Shown in pieces: positions 54,607-64,000 of a stretch of 64,000 nt of DNA. Origin of the DNA: Symsagittifera roscoffensis (taxonomy: Eukaryota > Xenacoelomorpha > Acoela > Convolutidae); the NCBI RefSeq assembly GCF_963678635.1, contig NC_087063.1, positions 40,374,759-40,438,758 on the forward strand, given 5' to 3'. A program made the position numbers and the translations under genes. The stretch's first letter is position 1, and every line of letters begins with the position of its first letter. Under the pieces are notes generated by a model. It searched no databases, had not been told where the DNA came from, and worked only from the letters and a program-made list of their open reading frames with translations.

Positions 54607-57600
54607 TGTCTTGCTCCATGGAGCCAAAAAAAATCTTTCCTCGGAATAAAAAATTAAAATGTCTCAAGTAAGGCTGGAACAAACAAATCCAAGGAGAATA
54701 CAAACACTTCCACCCATGCAGCTGTTAGTGATGTACAAGACCTTGAATCGTCTAAGGGGTTGTTGCCAATTGAAACACTTGGTGTATCTTCGGATGTAAC
54801 CAGTCTCCTGACGTTGGTTATTTGTGATAGTGCATCGACTCACTCTTAGGTGTCTTCGTCGCTCGTTAATTGTCTCGGCTTAGTAGGGGAGCCCGTTAAC
54901 TTGTCAACTAGCGGTTTCAATTCAACCACCGTCTTTGAGACTCAGAGAGTCAAGTTTACAGTTGCCTCCGAGAACCGAATAATAGTGATTTCGTATTCCC
55001 TCTGTGTGCATATGTTAAAGACAATATTCGGATTGGTTCCGAATTAATCAATATTGCTGATTTGCAGAATAAATACATACAATTAGCATTTATTAAGCCT
55101 ACTCAGTATACTTATGAGGACGTTGAAGTTATTATAGGATAAGATTACTACCACGCCATTAGACCCATTGAGTTCATCTTTGGAGATGATATTAAAAATC
55201 ACCGTGTTCCGTTCGCCTACCGATAGGTTGGGTCATAAGTGGTCCGTTGTTGCCGTCCGTTGTTTCTACTTCTTCGTATTTCAAGTGTGTTGTTGAAGAT
55301 TCTTCTTTGACCGACCAGATAAAATTCTGGTACGAGTTGGAATCTTATGGTGCTTTCAAACAAGTCGATGTCCGTTCCGCCGTGGATAAACATGCTTTAT
55401 CACTCCTAAATTCTGAAACCGTTCACAATGGCGAAAGATACATTGTGCCTATGATTTGGATTGATAGTAATGCCAGTCTACCAAATAACTATTACTCGTC
55501 ACTCGCCCAGTTTATAACATTGGAGAGAAGGTTAAGTAAAGACCCTGAACTGCGCGAAAGATACGCAGACACAATTAGAGAGGACATTAGGAAAAGCTAT
55601 GTCGTTGCCGTCGAACAGCATGATCCACGTAAGCGTTCCGATCGCGAGTGGTATCTTCCGCACCATCCGGTCGTAAATCCGAATAAACTGCGTAAGGTGC
55701 GCCGAGTCCTTAATGGGGCTTCTATGTTTCACGACACATTCTTAAATAAGTCCTTATTGGTGGGTCCGGACCTACTCCAAAAATTAGTTTTTGTCTTTTT
55801 GCGGTTCCGTTCAACACAAGTACGCCGTCTCGGCGGACACAGAGCGTATGTTTCTCCAGGTATGAGTCCTCGACCGTGATCAAATTTCGCTCTGCTTTTG
55901 TGGCGGGAGGATACCACGTCCGATGTGGTAGTCCACCACTACACTCGCCATATATTCGGCGCACGGGGTTCGCCTACGTGCGACAATTTCGCGTTGCAAA
56001 AAACAGCAACTGATAATGTGTCCCCATACCCTGAGGCCGCATCAGTCGTAAATGAAAAAATTTACATGGACGATTTCTTGGATTTGTTCGAGAACGTTAC
56101 CCGTGCAATTAAAATTAGCCGCGATTTGGTTTCGTTACTAAAGTTGGGAGGATTTAATTTGACTAAATTTGTCAATAAGGTTGATGAAATTACTTCAGCA
56201 ATGAACCCCGAGGATTGCGAAACCTTGTCTTCACCAATCAAGGAAAATTTTTAACGGTGCCGAATAGTCATCACACGTCCTAGTTCTCAAGTGGGACTAT
56301 GTGAAAGACACATTTGTTGTTAGCAGAGGCGTGGATCGTCCTCTCAATAAGGCAATAACTCATCGAACCGTCTTGAGTTTCGTCTCTTCTGTGTTTGACC
56401 CTGTTGGTTAGTAGCTTCATACACAATTAGGGCCCGTCTTTGCTTAAAAATATTCGGAAAGACAGTGGCCAAAGTTGGGACGACAAATTGCCGGAAGACA
56501 TCAGAGATAAGTTTCTCGAGTGGCACTCCGGTCTCCCTCTCTTAGGGCAATTGACTATTCCCCGTTGTTACTTCAGAGAGCCTAAGGATCAAATTGAGCT
56601 CCACATGTTCGGTGATAGCTCGCAGGACGTTTTCTGGGCGGTTGGATTTTTGCGTGCGCGACTCTCAAGTTCGAACAAAACTCAAATATCCTTCATCTTT
56701 GGTAAAGCTCGCGTATCGCCCATGAAAGGGCTATCTATACCAAAGCTAGAGCTTCAAGCTGCTCTGCTCGCCACACGGCTGAAAGATGATATAGTGACTG
56801 CCCTTACTGTCTGCATTAATCATGTCTACATGTGGACAGATAGTACTACAGTTTTGCAGTGGCTAAACTCCACTGAAAAACTACCTGTATTCGTCGCTAA
56901 CCGTGTCGACGAAATCCTCGAATCGACTACTATTGATGAGTGGCACCATGTTCTGAGCGGCAATAATCCAGCTGATACCGGTACGCGGGGGATTTATTCG
57001 GAAGCCCTCAAGGATAGCAGCTGGGTTATTGGTCCGAGCATTCTCAGGACTACTGATTGGCCGTTTATACCCGACGAACGTGTGATCAATGAAATTCGTT
57101 TGAAGGGTCCTTCTTGTGATGTTGATAATTGCGTGGAGACATCATCTTCCTTCGTCACCAATGTCACATCCATTAAACATCCCGAATACGGGTCCAATTG
57201 GGAAAGGTTCATTTCCTTTACGAGATATAAAAGAGTAGTCGCTTTTATGTTGAGGATGCTGCCTTCATATAAGCATTTTCGCGGTAAGGACTTACGAATC
57301 ACCGACCCCCTTGAACTTGATATTGCAGAAAGCAAACTGATTCATCTTGCTCAGATGGAATCCTTCCCCGTTGAATCAAAAACACCCTCCACTGACAAAC
57401 CTACTAACAATAGTAGTAAAGTTGCCACATACTCGCCATTTATCGTGCGCTTAGTGAATACCGAATTTGATACTATGCACCCAATATTACTCGACGCCCG
57501 ACATACCCTAACTCATTTGTTGGCCCGCAGCCTCCACCAAAAGCATTTTCATCAAGGTTTAGATTTCATGCGCTCCGTTTTAAATATGAAATATGCAATA

Positions 57601-57969
57601 CTTGGGTTGCGTCGACTACGGTCTATCAAAAACCAATGTGTAACATGCCGTAAACGCAAAGCAAGTACCATCCAGCCTAATATGTCCGATTTACATGTCG
57701 AACGTCTCGGGTATAAGCAACCACCCTTTAAACTTACGGGTGTGGGTTATTTTGGACCGCTTTACGTTCCGGTTCGCAGAAGCACTGAAAAAAGATGGGG
57801 ATTCCTTTTCACTTGCCTCACCACCAGGGCTGTACACCTTGAGATTGGTCCACCTCTGGATACTAGTTCTTGTGTCATGGCCATTGAACGGTTCATTGCG
57901 CGTCGTGGTATACCAAGCACGATCTGGTCGGATAACGGCACAAACTTCGTTGATGCGAAAAAAGAATAA
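54607..57969 (+). pseudogene. BEL/Pao protease-RT-RNase H-integrase, second copy
   Basis: Repeats the first copy, then continues into sequence found once. The longest open piece (56440-57969, 509 codons) covers RNase H (HMFGDSSQDVFWA, WTDSTTVLQWL), the integrase zinc-binding region (H...H...CVTCRKRK) and the integrase core start (GPLYVP, TTRAVHLE, WSDNGTNF). A stop at 57967 truncates the core before the catalytic Glu region. Upstream RT pieces are frame-shifted as in copy one, so the polyprotein is dead. Confidence 0.9.
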
Positions 57970-58663
57970 CTTGCCTGCATCAAGAGCTGGAATGGCATGG
58001 CTCCAAATTTTTGCACACAAAGGTGTTAGTTGGAAATTTAACCCGCCAGGCGCACCCCATCACGGCGGCTCCTGGGAGCGCCTCGTCTGAAGCGTGAAGC
58101 GCGTGCTGTATGATATACTAGGCAGTAGGCGAGTCACCGAAGAGGTGCTAGGAACAACACTCTGCTTAGTTGAGCAGGCTTTGAATTCGAGGCCAATCAC
58201 TCCCGTTAGTACTGATTCACGTGAGTTAAAAGCGTTAACCCCAAACCATTTTTTGCTTGGGCAACACGCCACAAGCTTTCCTTCGCTTTTACCTGGTGAG
58301 CACTTCGACCACAAGAAAAGGTACGTGCGAGCGCATTCGCATGCTAACGCTATTTGGTCTCGTTGGCTTCGCGAATATGTTCCCTCACTGAATAAACGTG
58401 TCAAGGGGAACACTCAATCTGACTCCACTCTTAAGACAGGCTATCTCGTGTGGGTGATTGAGCCCGATAGTCCGCGTGGGTACTACCCCCTTGCCCGAAT
58501 CGTCAAGTTATACTACGGAAAGGACGGTTGCGCTCAATCCACCCTGGTTCAATCCGCAACCCGTGAAGTCACTCGGCCGACCGTTAAGCTCGCTGTGGTT
58601 CTTCCTTCTTCAGGGGGGAGGATGTTGCAACGCAAATATAAAAGCGAGTATAGATGCATATAA
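57970..58663 (+). pseudogene. BEL/Pao integrase end and DUF5641-like C-terminal domain
   Basis: 57970-58090 keeps the integrase C-terminal signature (NPPGAPHHGGSWERLV) in a shifted frame, followed by a TGA at 58088-58090. 58094-58663 is a nearly intact DUF5641-like domain (VEQALNSRPITPVS, LTPNHFLLG, WIEP/GYYPLARI). It runs into the polypurine tract and 3' LTR. Confidence 0.85.
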
Positions 58664-59091
58664 AACAAGAGTATAAATGCATAAAATAAGAACAGTTGGC
58701 CGAGCGGCCTAAGCTAAAGTAACGTAACGCCGACTATATAGACATGACAGTTGACGTAGGTTCGAGTCCCCCACCTGCCCATGTATTAATATACTAAAAA
58801 AGGGAGTTAAATCCTATTTTAACTGTTTTTGGTTCCAATTCGGTTCAGCCTTGATTAAGGCTGACCGCCAAAAAGAGCAATTTGTCTCAAGGACATTACC
58901 GACCGGTTCTTCTGGCTAGCTTGCGCCAGTTTGTTTATTGGAGCTGAGGATTGGTGAGTTTATGAACTCGTTTTACAGCAAATTTTAGATGATATCATCA
59001 ATATTGCCGATGAATTTTGTATTGCCGAGAATACGAAATTATTATTGATTTTTCGGTTTTAAATTCATCCTACGGAGATTTAGCGAGCACA
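58623..59091 (+). repeat. BEL/Pao 3' LTR
   Basis: TGTTGCAACGCAAATATAAA ... GCGAGCACA, preceded by the polypurine tract AGGGGGGAGGA. It differs from the 5' LTRs at many positions (for example TTGGCCGAGCGGCCTAA versus GTGGGCGAGCGGCCAAA), so the insertion is much older than the 18.85-kb element. Confidence 0.9.
58697..58769 (+). other. tRNA-like segment inside the BEL/Pao LTR
   Basis: TGGCCGAGCGG (58697-58707) fits a pol III A box and GGTTCGAGTCC (58759-58769) fits a B box, 51 bases apart. The 3' side continues CCCACCTGCCC like an acceptor end. The 5' acceptor pairs only partly (about 4 of 7), so it is not a functional tRNA. The other three LTRs carry more degenerate versions. Confidence 0.5.
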
Positions 59092-59096
59092 CGAAA

Positions 59097-59155
59097 CAAT
59101 TTTTGAAATTTTCCGGAAAATCCGCCCCCTCGAGAAAATCCTAGATCCGCCCCTG
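59097..59155. mobile_element. Right end of the split hAT-like MITE
   Basis: AAAATCCGCCCCCTCGAGAA ... CTAGATCCGCCCCTG matches the right terminus of the MITE at 61765-62049. Together with 33231-33582 it brackets the BEL/Pao element. Confidence 0.75.
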
Positions 59156-59156
59156 C

Positions 59157-60370
59157 TAGAGGGTATGAAGAAAAAATGCTCAAAAAAAGTACTCACCATG
59201 CAAAAACAATAACTAGATTAAGGCATCATCAAAATATTTTACCAGAGATCAAGAAAATGTAGAAAAAATAGATTGTAAACCCTGATAAGTAATTTTTGGC
59301 TAAGTTTTTTCAGGAAGGCCTTTTTTTCGAATTCAAAATTTTGGTGCAAAGTGTTGGTTTCACTTACTAAGACATAAAAAATAAGCAGGAAGATTAAAGT
59401 TTTTATGCAAGTTTTCTCACAAACTGTCCAGAAATACAGAACAGTTTCATTTCGGGCACTCAGGTCTACGTTCTGCCCACCAAAAATTAGATTTCATGTT
59501 CATAAAAAAATTGTTCGAAAAGTTGTTTGGGTTCCAAATTCATTTTCTTCATCTACTTGATAATGGAAAGTGGTTTTTTGATCAAATTTTATATTAATTT
59601 TGTAAAAACTGTATAGATAGCATTTTTCCCGTATACGCCAATAATTTTAGCAAAAAACGCAGATAAAATGTTTATAAATCTTCTTACCCGATTTAGAATA
59701 ATTGTGTGACATTTAGGCATTTTGCAAAAGCTATGTGTTTGGAGTTGTTTGATTAGCTTTTTTGGCCTATAATGGTTAAACCGGGTCATTTCATTCATTA
59801 TTTAACTTGTTCACAATGCAAACTCTAATTGCATTTTGACAACAATACATTTTTAAAACTTGTTGTTCAACTCTGGGGTGTCGATAAGACTTTAATGTTT
59901 TTTTGTAAAAATTTTGTGCGCGCTATTTGATATAAAAACAGTTGCAATATGAACTAACAGGCCGCATGGAAACTGAATTAGTCCTCATGCATAAAATGAA
60001 CAAAATAAATCATTTTCTACATAAAATTCACTTTTATCGACAGGTTTTTATTGGGGAGGAATGGGGAGCTGATAATTTTGTTATGAGGCAAGAATTTTTT
60101 CCAGTATCCACATTTATTTTATCTGATATAAAATCAAATACAAAACTGTTTTTTAAAATGAAAAAAAAAATTGCCAAAGAAACTTCTATTTTAACGAATA
60201 AATTCAGAAATATGGCAAGAGTGAAGAAAAGATTGTCAAAAAAACCGTTATGATAATTTTTGAGAGCTAGATAAAATCATGTGATCAACTTAAAATATAG
60301 ACCAAAATTCGGCAAGTATATCAAAAACCCGCCTTTTTCCTCGAGAAATTTCTAATCTTAAACATTAATT
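59157..60370. repeat. Old repeat family R, copy 1 (uninterrupted)
   Basis: Parallels 61700-63940: shared landmarks are ACTCACCATGCA, GATTAGC-TTTTTGGCC, GGTTAAACCGGGTCATTTCATT and TCGACAGGTTTTTA/TCAACAGCTGTTTA. It is AT-rich and its ORFs are not convincing. It preserves unoccupied target sites for two MITEs present in copy 2 (CTCACCAT at 59192-59199; TA at 59979-59980). Confidence 0.75.
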
Positions 60371-61699
60371 TAATTTTTTTGTTCCAGTTATTTCAGAATT
60401 AATGATGAATCAGTGCGTCGATTTTAAAAAAAGCATCGTATTATAAAACTTTTAAAGCTGATTTTCACAAAGCACGTTTGACGTTTCAACGAAATTTTTT
60501 ATTAATTATATGTCTTGTAATTATTCAAGACAAAAAAAAACCATGAATGCTTCTTTTTTTCAAAAGTAGTTAGATAAATTCAGCATTGTGTGGAACTTTT
60601 GCTGAGAAAGCAACCTGCAATAGCACATTTTTATGATTGCAAACTATTTGAAAATATTTAAGGCCAAAGATTCATTGAAATTTTGCATCATGTCTAGATG
60701 GTATTGAAAATGTTTCAAAATTTTGGTAAGGAAACGAGAAAAGTTTGTAAAAACAAACAAATCTAAAATTAGCAACTAGCGCGGTTCTATGGTATTCTAT
60801 AGGTAAAATTTGAGCAAACCAAACAACTATTCAATCAATTTTTTGTTCGATAAAGTGGAAGTGCAAGCTTATTGAACATTTACGAAGAGCCTAAAGACCA
60901 ATTTATTTGAACCAGAGTTTTAATGAAGTTTCATGTTTTTTCATCCTGAGACATTAAGGGGAGTTGAATACACGTTTGGTATCCAGAGAAGCGTTTTGGG
61001 TAATCCGAAGAACTCTAAAGCGTTTTGGGTAATCTGTAGAGCTCAAAAGTTAACGTAAAACTTTATAAGGGCAATCCGGAGCACACTCAGTTTCTGAGTG
61101 TGTTCTTGAGTCCCCAACACAAAAGATTACAATCAACGTTTTTGGGTTTTTGCTTTGGTTTCTAAACGAGGTCCAATTAGGAAAACTAAAGATTCACAAT
61201 CATCAGTTTCCAAATCTTCAAACTTCCAAATCATCTCGGCAATAGTTTCCTAGCAGTTCAGGATCCATCTTTTCAATTGCTGCTAAGTATCATCAAGAGT
61301 CAGTTAATAATTATGGAGGCTCGCAATTTTCGAAGCAGGTTGAAATAGATTAAATTTTTTAATCAACTTTCTCGGCATTTTCTCGAAACAGTCAAAGAGA
61401 AAGAGCTGCTTCAAGTCGATAAGTCTACTCGTGTTTTGTCCGGTTTGTCTTCAGCTAGTAAAAAAAACGGCCTTTGAATCTAGACGTTCCTCCACTATCT
61501 TAATACAAATCTTTTCCATGTTCACACTTCCCCCCATTATAGTCCCCATAAAAGTCATAGAACGTTTTGGTGGCTGGGCGGGGTATTTTTTGTTAGTATG
61601 AAAGCTAAAACGGAAAAACTTAAAAATGTAATTGATTGCTATTACTCCGGTCGATAGACTCGATAGGAACATAAGTCGTTCATCTCGGCGCGGGTATGG
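60371..61699. other. Unassigned AT-rich sequence
   Basis: No gene recognised. A small direct repeat GCGTTTTGGGTAATC occurs twice near 60990-61040. A GTGTGCTCC/ACACTCAG-type inverted word lies around 61080-61105. No domain-bearing ORF on either strand. Confidence 0.4.
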
Positions 61700-61764
61700 A
61701 TGGATAAGCGCTTGAATTTTTGATAGACAGTTGAAGAATCAATGCTTAAAAAATTACTCACCAT

Positions 61765-62049
61765 CAGGGGCGGATTTAGGGGGGGGGGGGCAGGGATTCG
61801 ACCCCCTGCCGACCCAAAGGGTCCCCCCTTTGATATTTTTTCAGAAATCTATATATACTAACGCCAATATATACTAACTTTGAGGGGGAGCGCGCGCCAA
61901 AAAAACGTTTTTCAAAAAGTGCCCAAAAAGTGCTTTGGTAGAGCTCGAAAAATCAATTTGGTCGACCTGAAAAAAAAAAGGTCGTCAAAATTTTCGAATT
62001 TTTTTGAAAATCCGCCCCCCCCCTCGAGAAAATCCACGATCCGCTCCTG
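61765..62049. mobile_element. hAT-like MITE with 8-bp TSD
   Basis: CAGGGGCGGATTTAGG at the left and CGATCCGCTCCTG at the right are inverted repeats. CTCACCAT occurs on both sides (61757-61764 and 62050-62057), and once in the empty paralogous site at 59192-59199. 285 bp, non-coding. Same family as the MITE split by the BEL/Pao element. Confidence 0.93.
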
Positions 62050-62682
62050 CTCACCATGCACAAAACATCGTCAAATAAGCTTACCAAGAAAGAGGGAAAA
62101 GTACAAAAAAGATTGAAGACAGTCAATTGAAATTTTTGGCGTTTGAAACTTCGAAACTTTGAAAATTTTTGGCAATTGAAACTTTTTAGGATGGCGTTTT
62201 TTTTCGAAATTAAATTTTTGAATGAATATTTCTTTTACTAGGACAAAAATAAGCAGCAAAATTGGAGAAAAAGGCTGTTTGGATTAAAACTTCGTTTTCC
62301 GCTTCAAGTTGTGAATGAAAAAGAGTTTTTTTTATCAATTTTTAAACTTACCTTTATAGAAACTATATTAGTAGCGTTTTTATGAGACAAATTGTACCGA
62401 AACATCAAATCAACACGTTTATAATTAATTTTCCGATTCGGAATAATTGTTTGATTTTTAAGCAATTTCCAAAAACTAAGTGTTTGGATTTGTTTGATTA
62501 GCATTTTTGGCCTATGTTGGTTAAACGGGGTCATTTCATTTAAAAATAAAATTGCCCACAATTCAACTGTGTGGGAGTGTGTTGGAAAAGAGCTTAAGAC
62601 TTACTGTAAATATAATGCGCGTGCTATCTGATAAAAAAAAAGTTTGGTGTGTGATCTAATTGCCAGAACGGAATCTAAATTA

Positions 62683-63558
62683 CCCGCATCCAAGTTTAGG
62701 CGTAATTAATCGATTATAACTGCTTATTATGTTGATTTTTTGACAACCATAACTTATTATAATAACCAAAGTTAGATGTTTAAATGATTTATAACCGACT
62801 GTAATCGTGATAATTTCCAAGAGATAATAATCTATTATAGCTGATTATAATTTGTACAAAAAACACTTCAAATCAATTATAATCGATGATAATCGATGAT
62901 AATGTCTTATTCTGCCAAAGTTTTGTCACACCAAAAGAATATTTCAATTATGTCTTGGGTTGTTTTTCTTTCTGTCGAAAACAAAATCTTTAAAAGCTAG
63001 GTTTCTTGTCTCATTTTGGTTCATCTGAACACAAAGTTTTACCTCGAAGAAAACTTTTATAAAGATCTTTTCAAATTAATGAAAGTTTCTCGCGGTAGGT
63101 AAAAACCAATCTTCAAAAAAATCATGAAACTAATCAATTTGCTGATATTTTGGTGGTTAAAAACTAAAACTATGCATCAAAAAACAATTTCAGTGGAGAA
63201 AAGAAAAAATGATAAAACTATAATTTTGAATTGGTTTGAAAGTTTTTAAAAAACAGTTTTCTCATTTTTCACATAAACCACAAACAAAAATGATCATAAT
63301 TGATTATAATGAATTTTTCATAAACAGCATATAAATTAGAAGTTGGGATAAAAAAATCACTAATAATCAATTATATTAGATTATAGTTTAAACCGATAGT
63401 TTGATAATCTATTACACTCGATTTAAATTTAAGAGAGATTACAATCAATTATTAATTGAATAAAACTGACTTTTTTCTCATTTTTAGTATGATTGGTTAA
63501 AATATGATATAATCGAATTTAATATAATCGATTAGTAAAGCTTAAAACTGGATGCGGG
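62683..63558. mobile_element. TA-target MITE, copy B (CCCGCATCC termini)
   Basis: CCCGCATCCAAGTTTAGGCG ... TTAAAACTGGATGCGGG, flanked by TA (62681-62682 and 63559-63560). The interior has the ATTATAATCGATTATAA words and aligns along its length with copy A (2924-3867). The paralogous site at 59979-59980 has a single TA in matching flanks. Confidence 0.92.
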
Positions 63559-64000
63559 TAGTCTTCACGCCTAACAACGTGAAGAAATTCCATTGATTTC
63601 AACATAAAGTTATTTTTATCAACAGCTGTTTATGGTGTCGGAACAGGTAGCTGAGATTTTTGTTCTGTGACAAGACTTTTTTCTAGTATCAACATCGGCA
63701 TTATTTGAAATAAATTCGAATTAAGAAGTTTTTTGTAAAAAAAGATATGTGCCAAAAAAACTTCAATTTAACCAATGTTTTCAAAATTATGGCAAGAGCG
63801 AAGAAAAGTTTGTCAAAAAAAGCCGTTTTGACAATTGTGGAAAGCTAAGGAAATTCGTGCAGTCGAAATTATGTATAGAGAAAAATTTGGAAACATTTCT
63901 AAACCGGCCTCCTTTTGCGAGAAAACCCTAAATCCGCTCCTAAATGAGTGCAAAGTGTTTTAAATTTAGTCTCACTAATACGGGTTAACCAGTTTTTTTT

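Larger units (their letters stand above)
50971..57429 (+). repeat. Second-level tandem duplication within the Pao element (~3.23 kb, two copies)
   Basis: AGCTTGGTCAATGCATACTG at 50971 recurs at 54203, right after GTAAAATTGCCAC. The two copies (50971-54202 and 54203-about 57429) then run in parallel at 3,226-3,232 bp, with a 6-bp deletion near 54650 and scattered substitutions. Confidence 0.93.
33583..59091 (+). mobile_element. Rearranged BEL/Pao LTR retrotransposon
   Basis: A ~468-bp LTR starts at 33583 and its partner ends at 59091. CGAAA flanks both sides (33578-33582 and 59092-59096). Subtracting the tandem duplications (7,407, 5,489 and about 3,230 bp) leaves roughly 9.4 kb, a plausible intact length. 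Domain order is gag (DUF1759-like, zinc knuckles), protease (DUF1758-like), RT, RNase H, integrase, DUF5641-like. All parts carry stops and frameshifts, many shared between duplicates, so decay began before duplication. No env was seen. Confidence 0.85.
61700..63945. repeat. Old repeat family R, copy 2 (interrupted by two MITEs)
   Basis: Diverged copy of 59157-60370, split by an hAT-like MITE at 61765-62049 and a TA-target MITE at 62683-63558. The end near 63915-63945 reads CCTAAATCCGCTCCT, which resembles the hAT-like terminus, so the family may itself derive from such an element. Confidence 0.7.

Noticed and set aside
58681-58790. Functional tRNA gene
   Set aside because: Boxes fit but the acceptor stem does not pair well and no standard cloverleaf can be drawn.
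59942-60253. 103-aa plus-strand ORF
   Set aside because: Lies in an old non-coding repeat; the matching region of the other copy is not open.

Overview
The window is a repeat-dense piece of an animal nuclear genome, most likely an invertebrate. It is AT-rich, has GT-AG introns, and carries BEL/Pao and Ty3-type LTR retroelements, hAT-like MITEs and TA-target MITEs. The only ordinary host gene I recognise is a two-coding-exon secreted phospholipase A2 of the group XII type. I cannot name the species. Nothing here is prokaryotic.

Layout. (1) About 390-1880: a decayed BEL/Pao 3' end (pol and LTR). (2) 1876-4614: a 360-bp palindrome built from two copies of one transposon terminus, then a larger element with the same terminus as inverted repeats, holding GTCGAA-rich arrays and a nested TA-target MITE. 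(3) 5641-6446: a dispersed repeat and an hAT-like MITE with an 8-bp target duplication. (4) 6978-25831: a complete 18,854-bp retrovirus-like LTR element with 408-bp LTRs that look identical and a CACG target duplication. (5) 25832-32367: the host PLA2 gene, whose roughly 5.4-kb coding intron carries a MITE, G-runs and a 79-bp minisatellite. (6) 31076-59091: a BEL/Pao element inserted in an older hAT-like MITE (target duplication CGAAA), then rearranged by nested tandem duplications. There are three copies of LTR-leader-gag, two of most of pol, one 3' LTR, and a second copy of the PLA2 last exon. (7) 59097-63950: two copies of an old repeat; the second is interrupted by an hAT-like MITE and a TA-target MITE, and the first preserves both empty sites.

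The strongest candidate for something undescribed is the 18.85-kb element. All its ORFs are on the plus strand: a basic 155-aa ORF, a single 2740-aa Gag-Pol (zinc knuckle, protease, RT, RNase H, DD35E integrase, GPY/F), two small membrane proteins, an ATG-less Ser/Thr/Pro-rich ORF, an Env-like glycoprotein whose cytoplasmic tail has PTAP and YxxI motifs, and two further ORFs separated by a frame change at an A7 run. Several junctions are coupled: ATGA overlaps twice, a 13-nt overlap once, a possible splice from just inside gag to the ATG-less ORF, and a 78-nt intron-like sequence right after the last stop codon. This resembles the compressed expression strategy of complex retroviruses.

The element sits within about 160 bp of a candidate 5' UTR splice donor of the PLA2 gene, so it may separate that gene from its original promoter. 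The BEL/Pao array next to it duplicated the PLA2 last exon. Both claims are inferences from sequence layout.
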